DNA of 64,000 nucleotides from Erigeron canadensis. Its lineage: Eukaryota > Streptophyta > Magnoliopsida > Asterales > Asteraceae. Shown one piece after another: positions 36,001-47,174 of this stretch. The stretch lies in assembly GCF_010389155.1 (NCBI RefSeq), contig NC_057767.1, positions 868,001-932,000 of the forward strand, written 5' to 3'. Under the pieces are notes generated by a model, which did no database searches, was not told where the DNA came from, and saw only the letters and a program-made list of their open reading frames with translations. A program made the position numbers and the translations under genes. How positions within the stretch are numbered: the stretch's first letter is position 1; every line of letters begins with the position of its first letter.

Positions 36001-38286
36001 TTTCCCTATCATTTTCAATACCAAACAATTCGGAAATCTGAATGGGGCCGACATGGATAATTGGGCCAAATTCCTTAACTATTATACATATATAAACCCA
36101 AGAAGAAAAAATCAATAAAGAGATACACTAGTGACGCTGTAGTCATAGATCATCCTCATAATTTATGACCGAGCTACGTAAATATGTTGTTCTTGTCTTC
36201 AAGATTGATTACTTTTGTTATAGATGTTACTTACCCTAGCCTGAGTGATCCCATATTCTTAAAGGTTTTGCGATTTCCTATATATATACATGAACCCGTT
36301 GACCATTAATGTTATCCCCCATTCAATAGATAAAAGTGATTTTATGATCGATTTTGAAGGTAACCTGTCTGTTATGTGCAATCATTGGCAAGAATACGCT
36401 TGCCTTGCTCTTTGGCAACCTATAACATTCTACAGCATGTGATGTTATCACGCAAACACCCCTCTTTCTATGCATTCTTTCGTTATTCGGCTTCAAATGA
36501 CCAGAAAATTACATGGTTTTTCCCAACCCTCCAAGCCGCATAAACGCATTTCCATTATAAAAATTAATAATATCAAGCATGTCATCATGATAACAGTACA
36601 GTTCAAAAACGTTTCATGGCACCTGGAAAATTCATCTATTCATCTATCCATAAACTTCAACGATTAATAATCAAAAATCCATTTGGGTAGTGATTGGTCC
36701 AGGTGGGTCCATCTATCCACAAACTTCAACGACTAATAATCAAAAATTCATTTGGGTAGTGATTGGTCCAGGTGGGTACATTCTAACAGCCTTTAGAAGT
36801 AGCTACAAAGCTTTATCTTCCAGTCATCTTTTGATATTGAAGGGCATCAAAATCAATAACTGGTAAACACCTTTATGTTCAGTATCCAAGATGACAGTCT
36901 TAAACATACACAGCCACAAACTAGGCTATAGTACGGCAACCAGAATGGGCAGCCAGAGAAGTTATGTTATATTCAAGCGTTTGGGTTTATTTGCACAGAA
37001 GTGCAGGGTAAGCTAGACACTAAAACACATACCAGTAGAAAAAAATCTAGAAAGGAAGAATGTGTACCGATCTTTATCTCTCCTAATAGACAGAAGCTTT
37101 GGTTGAGCTGTTGGATCTGGTAACTCGTCCCGGAATCTTCATAGACCACAAAAGTTGAAACAAAATTCAGAATCATATAACTCTTGAAGAAAAACAACTA
37201 TTAAGTCGTATCAGGCAATAATACTCGCACATATATACAGATTAAGGATAAGCATGCCATGCAGCTAAATCAATGAAATTCAAAAATATCTTTAATTATA
37301 ACAGAGCGACATACCAACACAGATCAAAAGTAGCTGGTGACAAATTTTGGGAATAAGATGCAGCGTAAGGCACAAAAGAAAAAACAAAATGATAACTTGT
37401 TAACATGACATACTCACTTCAACTTGCAAAGGAAGGTCGTTGGCTTCTTCAGGCGATTCTCTATCCTTTCACCGCTCAAGAATGATGTAGCCCTTCTATC
37501 ACCCATATGTGAGCCACTAACCGAACCATGCGGCTTGATCCCCGAAGATGAAATATGGGTCTTTTGGAGGATTTTAGTTTGAGATTCCTTCAACTGCTGC
37601 TTAAGTTTTTCGTCCTGCCTTTGCTTTTCCATTTCTTTCTTCTTACGTAGCCTCCTTTCTTCTTCAGTCTCGACCTTACTTGATTTTCTTGCAGGCATAG
37701 GCGGCAAAGGAGCAGGCTTGGACTGATTTCTAGACGGACCCGCATGATGGGAAAGCGCCGGGTCACGCCATTTAGATTTCTCCATATCATTCGACTGCCT
37801 TTTATACCCATCGTGTTTACTTTCCTTAACTTGGTTATTTACAGGCACATTCGCAGGAGGTGGGGGAGGCGAAGGCGGATGTGATGGAGGTGGGGGAGGA
37901 GGCGGTGGGACAGATGAGCTAGGTGGAGAGGAATTCGGAGGTGGTGGAGGTGGCGGTTGTTGCAACTGACTATACTGCGAAGACGGAAAATACATTTGTC
38001 CAGGTGGTGCAGGCTGGGAAGGTGGCGGTGGCGGCGGATACGCCGCCTCAGGCGGCGGCGGAGGCGGTGGGTACGACGTAAACTGTTGTTGATTCGGAAC
38101 AGGGTTAACAGGTGGTGGTGGTGGTGGTGGTGGAGCTACATAACCACCCGGTTGAAAAGTCGAATTCTGATATCCCCAATTTTGAGTATACTGATTCGGT
38201 TGTGGCGGACCAACCGGGGGAGGTGGTGGCGGTCCGAAATTCGATTGCGGTGGCGGCGGGGGAGGGAATGGTCTGTATGATGCCAT
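30050..38286 (-). CDS. ELF7: PAF1 homologue (PAF1 complex subunit, ELF7/VIP2 type)
   Basis: Twelve exons join in phase to 681 aa: 37418-38286, 37068-37136, 35731-35838, 35444-35627, 35069-35139, 34863-34982, 33937-34042, 33060-33146, 32840-32908, 32682-32753, 31999-32139 and 30050-30199. The protein starts MASYRPFPPPPPP, runs through about 150 residues of proline clusters, then a basic coiled stretch (EEERRLRKKKEMEKQRQDEK), then the PAF1 core: KKPTTFLCKLKFRDELPDPT, VEPDLGIPLDLLDLSVYN, LVKTQYISPLSTDATRQ, LQPVEILPLFPDFER, DISYTWVREYHWDVRGED, and the acidic tail DMDQFSGGEYD. In plants this nuclear protein works with the RNA polymerase II elongation complex that supports histone methylation at FLC-type genes, so loss causes early flowering. 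No defect is seen. An intron carries a Helitron placed against a splice donor, and five telo-box motifs lie upstream. Confidence 0.96.
30898..31075. repeat. Tandem duplication in the last ELF7 intron
   Basis: GACTCGTATCAACACCGTCA at 30898 recurs about 105 bp later, followed in both by CAGACTGACAATCAACTTTA. The two units differ by a few bases. Confidence 0.8.
31629..31993 (-). mobile_element. Non-autonomous Helitron in an ELF7 intron
   Basis: On the minus strand the element starts TCTATAATCCCTTATAAAGC and ends with a decayed GC-rich hairpin (CGCCGCATTGCACGGGT), a short spacer and CTAG, followed by T. It is 365 bp. The 5' end lies in the first bases of the intron after exon 11: the donor GTATT is directly followed by the element. 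The base before the 5' TC is T rather than the usual A. The start resembles those of the Helitron-like elements at 58413 and 62272. Confidence 0.7.
36640..36778. repeat. Tandem duplication, about 67 bp, in ELF7 intron 2
   Basis: Two consecutive copies of a unit that includes TTTGGGTAGTGATTGGTCCA and GGTGGGT, differing at two or three positions. Confidence 0.85.
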
Positions 38287-38344
38287 GGCATGCACTAACT
38301 TAAATTCCAAACACTACAGTATCACTAGCTAACAGTTTTCACTA

Positions 38345-38595
38345 AAACCCTAAAAAACACTAATAGACAGATAGATACAGATAATTTATATCTATAGGTT
38401 ACAATTAAATCAATTATATTGAAACCCTAGGAAACCTATAGATACAGATAATACGTATCTATATCAGTAGACGGAAAATCGAAACCCTAAGAAACCTATA
38501 GATACAGATAATATATATCTATATCTATTTATATAGAGAGCTTACAATCGAAACCCTAAATACCAAAAAAAGAAATATCGAATGTCAAAACCCTA
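38345..38595. promoter_or_regulatory. Five telo-box motifs in the ELF7 5' flank
   Basis: AAACCCTA occurs at 38345, 38422, 38482, 38551 and 38588, all in the same orientation. The telo box is a known plant promoter element of genes active in dividing cells and of translation-related genes. Between them a unit with ACCTATAGATACAGATAAT is repeated three times, so part of the array arose by local duplication. A role in ELF7 expression is inference. Confidence 0.65.
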
Positions 38596-40374
38596 TATAT
38601 AATTAAAAAGAAAAAAGATTTAATTGAATTGAATTAAATTGAATATATATAGATATAAATATGTGTGTATGTATATGTGAATAATAATAATAATAATTGA
38701 AAGGGGAGTGTTGAAGGAGAGTGAGATTTTAGATGGAGAAAGTGGCCGGGAAAGTGATCGGTAATATTAGAGGGGAACGGATTAAAGGAATTTTATATGG
38801 GGCACAAAACGGATGTGTTTAATTTGTGAAAGGTTAACGTTAATGGTAAAAAAAGTCAATATGGAAAGATTTATTTTATTCTTTTTTCCTTTTAAATATG
38901 TAAATTCATTTGCTCCGATCTAACTAATTTAGGCTGTGTTAACTAGGTCGCGCAAGAGACTCCTTTAATCCTCAATTTCTAACGAGAGAAAAAACCTTAA
39001 TTAAAAGTTGAATAAAACCTGAAGGCATGATATTTAGTTGAATAAAACCTGGCTTCATCTGCAAGACTCAAACTCGTTCACTAGAGGATTTTATTTGTAA
39101 AAAAAAAATTAAAAGTCTTTCTCATATCTCGAACTTGAGACTCTAACATGTAAAATTGATTTTCTTAAATATCTTGAAAAATGAAAAAAATTTATTACTG
39201 TTCACAAGAAATTTTATGTTCATGCTTATAAGGTTTCCCCTTATACCATTTATTTTTTTCCGATTTTTTAATTACGTCAGCTTTATTCTATCTTGAAACA
39301 TTGCAAAAACACCTCACTTTTTATAATTAGTTATTTTTCACCTATTTTTTTAATATTTTATTCTAATCTTTTTTACACTAAATTAAATAAACAACTTAAT
39401 TTTATTAATAGACAAAATAAAAACACAAATAGATTTATAAAATTTAAAACAAACAAAAATAAAATAAAAAACATTAAACTAACTTAGGGGCTAAATTGAC
39501 AACTTACAAATTATTCTATAAATATGTAGATGCTTAAGAGGCTTTTATAAAAAATTATTATCTTTTACTTAAAGCATCTCTAATGGTAAAGTTTTTACTC
39601 AAATGGTAAAAGCTTTGAAACAGCTTGAAATCTTTTAGATCACAATTAAATATGTATGGAAGAGCACCCAGTGGTGAAAAGTCTTCATAATAACGATAAT
39701 ACGTCTTACTAAAAGTTTTTCAAATATATTATTGCAGGTGCTCTTATCCACAAACACACGCTCACATTTCTTTATCATCATCTTCTACATACAGTTAAAA
39801 CTAAAACTTTTACAACCATAATATCTATTTTGTCAAAAAGCTAAAATGATAATATGAAACATATTTTTTTATTTTTCTCACGTACTCTCCTTCCTCCTTT
39901 TTCATTTTTTTCCCTTGCATATTTTTTAATTAAACAAAGTTTTATTAAAAGCACTCAAAAATACTTACAAGTGTCAATTGAGAGGGTTGTTTTTAACCCT
40001 CTAAGCATACCTCTAGAACCAATCTAATGGTGTCAGGACAGTGTGTCAGTGTGCGTGCCAGTATGACTCAACCTATTATTATGCCACTCCCCCCCTACAG
40101 GTTAAATCCATTAACATTAGCATAAATCTTGGCCTCCCATTCAGATTCTTTTCAAAGTGATTTTTTATTAAATTATATCAAACAAATAAATTTATTGAAT
40201 ATTCTCATAGATTTTATTATTTATTTTTTTCTTTACACTTTTTTTTTGAATGGCATTCTATTCTACTCTTACTACTAAATTACACATTTTTTTTGAACGG
40301 TATTCTATTCTACTCTTACTATTAAATTACACGTATACTTGGAAAGTAAGACTCTCGAAAAACCTCATATTAAT

Positions 40375-40475
40375 CCACCCTCATAAATGTGAGAAGTGGG
40401 ACTCGAACCCAGGTGGATTCTCCCAAGGTCAAAGACTTTACCAATGGGTCACTAACCCATTGACACATTTATTTA
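40375..40475 (-). repeat. SINE-like tRNA-derived repeat
   Basis: On the minus strand, ATGGGTTAGTGACCCATTGG is followed by CTGGGTTCGAGTCCCACTTC. The second matches a pol III B box (GGTTCGANNCC) at the right spacing from an A-box-like region. It resembles a degenerate tRNA or SINE head; a folded tRNA could not be drawn. Confidence 0.45.
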
Positions 40476-42469
40476 TTCTCTTTTACATTTTGTCCGTTTC
40501 GTGTAAAGTCAATCATTTAGAATTTTGAACACCTAATATGCACTTATTAGACACTCGTATTATTATTTATTATCATGTCCAAAATTATCTCAAGATCTCG
40601 TACAATGAATAAAGTCTTATCCTTGAACTACAAACCGTACTTATGGCTCACTGTCGACTCCTCCCCCACCACCATCAACGGTCGCCATCATCGAATTTTG
40701 CCACTATCGTCATCGTCACCTTGTCGAATTATGTGGAGAAATTTCCTAGTCGGCAAAAATTTATCCTATGTCTATTTGTGATGAACTTAGAGAACCTTTA
40801 ATGGCATCAAGCTATTAAAGATTTTTTTTCAATGTCTCTACTATTAATATGTATGATATTAAATTAAGAGTGTTAGTTGAAGTTATAAACAAGTAATTTG
40901 TTAAAGAAATTCAAAAGTGAGTGTGAGTGTATAGAAAAAAAGGGGTTTGATCAAATAGTTTGAGCAATATCAACCTTTTGAAGAAAAAAACTATTCTCTC
41001 AAATGATAAAAAGTTATTCAAAGTCTTTTTCTTATAAAAAAACATTTTCATCAACCTCGCATTGGAGATACTCTTATGACATATAAATTTGGAAAATGAT
41101 TGATCCCTCTAAACATTCACCTAAAAATCTTCTTAAAATTTTATGAATGTGACAAGTGGATTTAGTCACTTTTCCAATCTCCTTCCTTAAATATTCACAT
41201 GTAACCATCAGAGCCAGCCTTGTCTATGGGCAAGCTGGGCTCAAGCCATAGCAACACATAGATTGTGGGCAACAAGTTTCCAGTAAGCCCATAGCAACAC
41301 ATCGATTGTGGGCAACAAGCTTCCAGTCCAAGTTGATGTTATATACTAGGCTCAATTTTTATTAGTCGATTGGCATAAATTATAAGGCTTCTTTTGTTAG
41401 CCCATTAAATTGAAAAGCAAGGGTTTAATCTTTGAAAATAACACGTTGGGATATCCAAACTTCACTCCATAGTAGTTCCTTTTTTTTTTCCATGAGTTGA
41501 CCAGATTCAAAAACTCCATCAATCATCCTTCACATCAACAAGTAGTCAATCCCAGTGAGTGCCGGGGTTTGAGGGAGGTATAATATAGATAATCTAACCC
41601 TTATCCAATGGTAAAGAGGCTGCTATCCTAAGGACCTCCGGCCTAGGGTATTACCCTTAAAAAATTAGTCTGGACGATTAACCGGAACAAAGCCGAAAGA
41701 TAAAAGGAGATCTCGATCTCAGATCTAGAGAGAAGCCAGAGAAAACTCTCTCAGATCTATGTGAGTTTCTAACGTTGGTATCTTCTTTTTTTTTTCTTTT
41801 CTTTTTTTTTCGGTCATACATATTTTATGAAGCATCGAAGATATATTTTCTTTTTATATTGTGTTTATTATGTAATTTGTATGTTCTTTTTTTGAAAAAA
41901 TCTTTTTGTTTTTTTGTTTAGTTTTTCTTTTGCAGAAGCCCACCACATAAAAGGATTTTTCAGAAAATTACAAACAAATATTGTTGGGTTTTTTAAGTGA
42001 TATATTTTTATTCTATCATATCTTTTATGTTTTGATTATATATAGTCTAATAGAACTTACGACATTGTTTAACTTGTTTAGAATATATATTATATTTTTG
42101 TAGAAGTCGAACAATTATGCGGGGCATAGATGCCAAACAAACATGACCCTTGAGGAGTATGAGAAAATGGTGGATGATATTATACGTGGGTTTTACCAGC
42201 TATCACCAATATCCGGTAGTGCTCAAAATCAGCATGGTGATGAAATGCCTAACTTAATTAGGTTCCAAACCTTCACAAATTTGTGTTATACTGTTAAGTT
42301 TTTGCAATTGACATATTATCTATCATCTAGCTTAGAACATCCAAATATATAAGAATGACACTGGTCACCATCCGATATATTAAAGGAATTTTTATTTTTT
42401 GGGCTAATAAATTAAAATGATTAATCACTCCCCAATAAATATTAACTATCGAATAATAAATATTAACCA

Positions 42470-42670
42470 TTGGGTTAAACCCCAGTGGCCAGGGGTGTTT
42501 CACTAAACCTGTTATGCGGGGTCTCGAAGGAGTTTACTCCAAGGTCTCGAGTTCGAGCCTTGATAGGTTCTCCTCGATAGTATTTTTCAATTAAGAAGGT
42601 GGTATGGTGAGAAAGACTATTTAAGATCCGCTTAGTGCGAGACCCTTTCGTTATATGATTAACCCACATC
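42470..42670 (+). repeat. SINE-like repeat with a B box
   Basis: CCAGTGGCCAGGGGTGTTTC is followed about 60 bp later by GTCTCGAGTTCGAGCCTTGA, a B-box-like sequence. A downstream body continues to about 42670. Family not identified. Confidence 0.4.
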
Positions 42671-42989
42671 ATACACGTTTAAAATAAAATTCATGTGTAA
42701 AAAAAAAAACTATCAGATATAAATTAAATAAAAATATGACATAGACAAAAACACCAAAGCCTTAATTGATTGGATCTCCATATATGTTTAATTAATTAAC
42801 TAATCAAAGCTATTATTAAAGCTAGAAAGGCATCAAAGACAAACACGCAATTTGCAAAACCCAAAATTAAAACCAAACATTTCCATAAAAAAGAATAAAA
42901 ACAGTTACTTACCAAAGTTTTCAAAATTCATTATTATGTTCTTTCAGCATAAAAATTCCCAACACATATCTTGTTTCAATCAAATTCAT

Positions 42990-43290
42990 GAAAAATAAAA
43001 CATGGGTTTTCTTAATTAGTTCATTTTATGAAATGGGTCATTGTCATAATTTTGATTTAGGTCAAAAATTTTGAGTCTTTAAAATTAAAATTTATATAAC
43101 ATGGGCCATGCTCTGTTTTTTCGTAATATATAAATCAAAATATAAAGGAAAATAAAACACGGGTTTTGTTAATCTCTATATTTTATGAAGGGGGCCATGG
43201 TCAAAATTATGATTTAGGCCAAAAAAATTGAATCTTTAAGGTTATTGAATTTGGGTCATACTCTGTTTCTTCTCAAGTATAAAAAGATGT
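42990..43290. repeat. Tandem duplication (~155 bp) directly upstream of the CHUP1-like gene
   Basis: The block from AAAATAAAACATGGGTTTTC through TTTGATTTAGGTCAAAAA to ATGCTCTGTTTTTTC (42991-43120) recurs at 43149-43275 with about 80 percent identity. The second copy ends just before TATAAAAA at 43278, about 38 bp ahead of the ATG, so the promoter region itself is doubled. Confidence 0.75.
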
Positions 43291-43322
43291 AAAAAAATTA
43301 GGTTTTTAGTTTGAATTTGAAT

Positions 43323-46300
43323 ATGGGAAGTGAGAAGAAAGATATAAACCAAGTGGTTTTGAAAGTTGGACTTGCTTTAGTGTTTTCTCTTGGTGGGATG
43401 TTTTTTTCTTTTATTAGAAACAAAAGGATCAAACCTTCTCAATCTCCAAAATCTTCAGGTTTGTGTTTTTTTCTTTTCTTCTTTTTGTTGAAAATTTAGC
43501 TTAATTTATGTAGACTCTGATGCAGGCCTTTGAAATAGCTTGCTTGACGACTAGGCCACCTTGGTGGTGATTTTTGTTTTTTTTATGTATTTAAGTTAAT
43601 GGATATATACTTGTTTAGATTGTAGTGATCATGAAAGCTTATTAAAGGATTCAAAAATTGAGGTTCATGTATCTCATAAGGCACCAAATTCTCTCCAGTT
43701 TGATCCTTTAGCTACCGATAAACATGTGAGTTTCTTTTTTTCTTTTTCTTTTTTAATTTTAGTATAATAATAATAACTTGTGTCAACTTGTAACACAAAG
43801 TTTTAAATACTTTGGTAGTTTTGATGATCTGTTGAGTATTGGTTGGTCTTATATTATTTTATTTTCCAATCTACATGCATTAGTTTGGGGTTGTTTTCCG
43901 ACCTGATTATGATGATTTGGTGTCGCGTTAGTATTTTTGATAGTTTGGGTATAGATATTACATACCGCGTTAGCATAGTCTGGTTATTTTTGGCTGATAA
44001 TTTATATAAATATATTAAGCAATCTTGATAAAACTTTAATAATAGATACAAAAATAAATCATTAAGCAAAATATTATTTTTCATGAATCTCAGAATTTGA
44101 TAATAACAATTTGCTGCGACATTAGTATTTCTGATAGTCTGGGTAGAAGTGTGAATGATTTTGTATATTTAAGATCAAAATTATCAGATTTGGAGAATGT
44201 TGTAAAGAATTTGCTCTAAAAACTTGTTTATAAGATCAAAGTAAAATAACTACTTGCTACTTGGCACCTATCCTTAGTCTTAATCGACAGATATTCGACG
44301 GTGATTGTGTGAGTTGAAGTGATCACTTTGGAAACACACATCTAAAGTATCCCATATATGAATTAATCATGTGTGATGTAAACATATAAGGTTTCTTGTT
44401 CTACTCTATGATACTTAAAGTTTCAAGCTGCAACATAAGTCTTCTGATATAGAAAATGTAATTCTTTTCATGTTAAAACATGATGTCTAAATCATGTATG
44501 AACTATATGTTTTTGGTGAATTTTGAATTAGATACAACCTTTGACTTTGAGGTCAAATGGTTTGATTTTCAACCTCACGTGTGATATAACTGCTTGTCTG
44601 CTTCATATCTAAAAGAAACCTTCGATTCCTAAAACTCCAGTTCTGCTGCTCTGCTAATCTGTACTGCCAACTGAAATTTTTTAGGATTTGATATGTAACA
44701 GAACTGATACTAGTTGTGATATCCAGGATAATAAGTTTGACCTCACTTTTCACTATATTAGTTTGTATTCTTATTGCAGGGAGAGTTGCATACTTCTGCG
44801 CTCAATCTATCTCAATCTCCACATAGCAAGCCTAACGCAGATATAGATTCTTATCTTCTACCAGAATTTAATGACCTCGTGAAAGAATTCGATATGACTG
44901 CATTGAAAACAAATCTCGACCTTTCAATATTAAATTCAGAACCGTCCCAAAAAGAAAATTTGTGTATCACAAAAGAAAACAAGGAACAAGAAATCAAGAA
45001 TCTAAGAAACATGGTAAAAATGCTCAAGGAAAAAGAACGGAACTTAGAGGCCCAGCTAATTAAATCCTATGGTCTCAAAGAACAAGAATCTGCTGTCAGG
45101 GAGCTACAAAACCGACTGAAGTTAAACAACATGGAGGCTAAGCTTCTTGCTTTGAAAGTAGAGTCTTTAAAGACTGATAACAAGCGATTAGAGGCACAAA
45201 TGGTAGATTATGATAAAGTTGTAGTTGATCTTGAAGCTGCCCGAGCCAAAATCAAAGTTCTTCAGAGGCAACTTAGAGTAGAAGCAGCACAAAATAAGGA
45301 ACGGCTTTTGGATATTCAACAACGGGTTCAAAAGATGCAGGAGGATGAACATAATGGTGGTGTCGGGATTGATGTAGAGATGCGGTTAAATATATGTAAG
45401 TTGAAGGATTTGGAAGCTGAAGCTGAGGACTTGAGAAAGTCAAACTATAGTCTGCAGCTTGAAAAAGCCGAGCTAGCTCAAAGGCTGGAGCAAGTTCAAA
45501 ACGTTGGCACATCACTTCTGGAAGACGAAAAAGTATGATATTTAACTCATTTATCTTGCAAATCTGTTTGAAATGGGATTGAGAAATGCTATATATGTTT
45601 TAGCAAACAAAATAGAAACACATACTTTCGAGGTGGGTTTTACAGCCCCTTTACAAAGGAATAAGCTGATTCGGGTTATATCTTACCTCTAAAGGGTCAA
45701 ATGGATGAACTTTTAGAACTTGATTAAAATGATATAGGTTAGATTTGTATAAAGTTCAAGAGAAGAGGCAAAAATGTTTGTGGTTCAACTAAAAGCCCAT
45801 ATATAATCATCTGTTTCGACTGTAGTCTAATCCCACGATTTCGCCACCTTTAGAAACTATTAAACCACCAAATAACTTTTCTCTACATTCAAAGAGTCTT
45901 TACATAAAGGATGTTGCCAATTTGGCGGGTTTTAGTGAACTTCAAAGTTATACCTAGAATATCTAAGACAACTTGAAATAATCATACCAAGCTACTTGTG
46001 GCCCAATGGTATCTAGTTGTATAACATGAAACCTTAAAGGTCATGAGTTCGAGATATGGAATTCGTATACAATAATCTTCTTGTTTGAAGTGATTTACTT
46101 TTTAGCAACAAAAAATTTACGTATTTTGGAATTGTCATAGACAGTCCTAAACAATGGATTATGGGCCAGATAGTGGCAAGGGGTTGATTGGAGTTACAGA
46201 TCTGCTTCCAGTCAACAGGTGGTCTATTCTATAGAATGTCTGTTCTGTTAACTTGAAGCAGGACCACACTCCACATTGATCAAAAGTGATGATTAGTTAA

Positions 46301-47174
46301 AGTTGGCTTGTTCTGCATGTTAACTATTCTTTTTATGAATCGGTAGACTGTTTGGTTCATGGGGATTTTAATATTTTTGCAGACAGAAAAACTTAAAGAA
46401 GAACATCAGCTTTTAAAGAAACAAAACGAAGATTTAACCAATGATATTGAGCAACTTCAAGCTGATCGATGTAGCGATGTTGAAGAACTTGTGTATCTTA
46501 GATGGATTAATGCCTGCTTAAGGTACGAACTCAGAAATCAGCAACCAGGCCCAGGTAAAACAATGGCTCGAGATCTCAGTAAAACATTAAGCCCGAAATC
46601 AGAAGAAAAAGCTAAACAACTAATCCTTGAATATGCCAACAAAGAAGACGGGCTCGGAAATTTGTACATTCCAGAACTCGATTCCGATCATTGGTCAAAT
46701 TCTCAATCTTCTAACCTCACTGATTCCGAGGAGCTCGATGATTCTTTCATAGATTATCCATCTTCTCGTAAGAGCAATTCTAAGTTTTTTAGGAAATTTG
46801 TAAAGTTCTTAAGAGGGAAAGATGGTCATAACCCTGACCAGAACCACCAAGACCATGATCCTCGTCAGCACCAACGTAGTAATAGTAGAAACTCGTCTTT
46901 CGAACAATCAGAATCAGCTGGAGAATTTAGGAAGTCGTTTACTGAGTACATACAAAACTCGTCAAAACGCTCTATGGATTTTAAACAGTTGATGCATAGG
47001 TATAGTGACGTAGGAACACATAAAAGAATCGATTCCATTGGTGGTGGTAGTTTGGATCCACATTCTTCCTTAGATGGTCAGAAATCTGACTTGGTGAAAT
47101 ATGCTGTAGCTTTGCAAGACTCGGGTCCAAATCTAACAGCCAAATATCGACGCAGATCAACCTCCATTGGTTAG
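43323..47174 (+). CDS. CHUP1-like protein (chloroplast unusual positioning family)
   Basis: Four exons join in phase: 43323-43458, 43619-43725, 44780-45532 and 46383-47174, giving 595 aa. An N-terminal hydrophobic helix (VVLKVGLALVFSLGGMFFSF, residues 10-29) is followed by a linker, LLPEFNDLVKEF, and a long coiled coil (about 145-370) with YGLKEQESAVRELQNRLKL and ARAKIKVLQRQLR. Then comes the family signature VEELVYLRWINACLRYELRN, ARDLSKTLSPKSEEKAKQLI and a Ser-rich tail ending RRRSTSIG. CHUP1 sits on the chloroplast envelope by its N-terminal helix and drives actin-based chloroplast movement. This protein lacks the proline-rich, profilin/actin-binding part and the conserved C-terminal helical domain of full-length CHUP1 (about 1,000 aa), so it is a short paralogue whose partner may be the membrane or the cytoskeleton; that is inference. 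A fragment of its last exon is repeated at 61.5 kb. Confidence 0.9.
45990..46090 (+). repeat. SINE-like repeat in CHUP1-like intron 3
   Basis: CTTGTGGCCCAATGGTATCT and, about 40 bp on, GGTCATGAGTTCGAGATATG resemble degenerate A and B boxes. Only the head region is recognisable. Confidence 0.4.

Larger units (their letters stand above)
38700..42950. other. Intergenic region between ELF7 and the CHUP1-like gene
   Basis: No complete gene is supported. It includes a short tandem repeat at 40243-40335 (TTCTATTCTACTCTTACTA twice), SINE-like segments at 40375-40475 and 42470-42670, a repeat with GCCCATAGCAACACAT twice at 41250-41310, and a short open segment near 42143 (MTLEEYEKM) not extended by any convincing exon. 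Confidence 0.5.

Noticed and set aside
30050..38286. CRISPR-like or bacterial features among the spaced repeats
   Set aside because: The repeats are simple tandem duplications in introns of a plant gene; no array of regular spacers exists anywhere in the window.
37957..38303. Plus-strand Trp/Arg-rich and Val-rich frames opposite the ELF7 first exon
   Set aside because: They are the antisense of the proline codons of ELF7 and have no independent features.
40375..40475. Functional tRNA gene on the minus strand
   Set aside because: A B-box is present but no cloverleaf with acceptor and anticodon stems could be drawn; treated as SINE-like.
42143..42352. MTLEEYEKM frame, reminiscent of plant RGG/mRNA-binding proteins
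   Set aside because: Only about nine residues fit, the next residues diverge, and no matching exon lies nearby.
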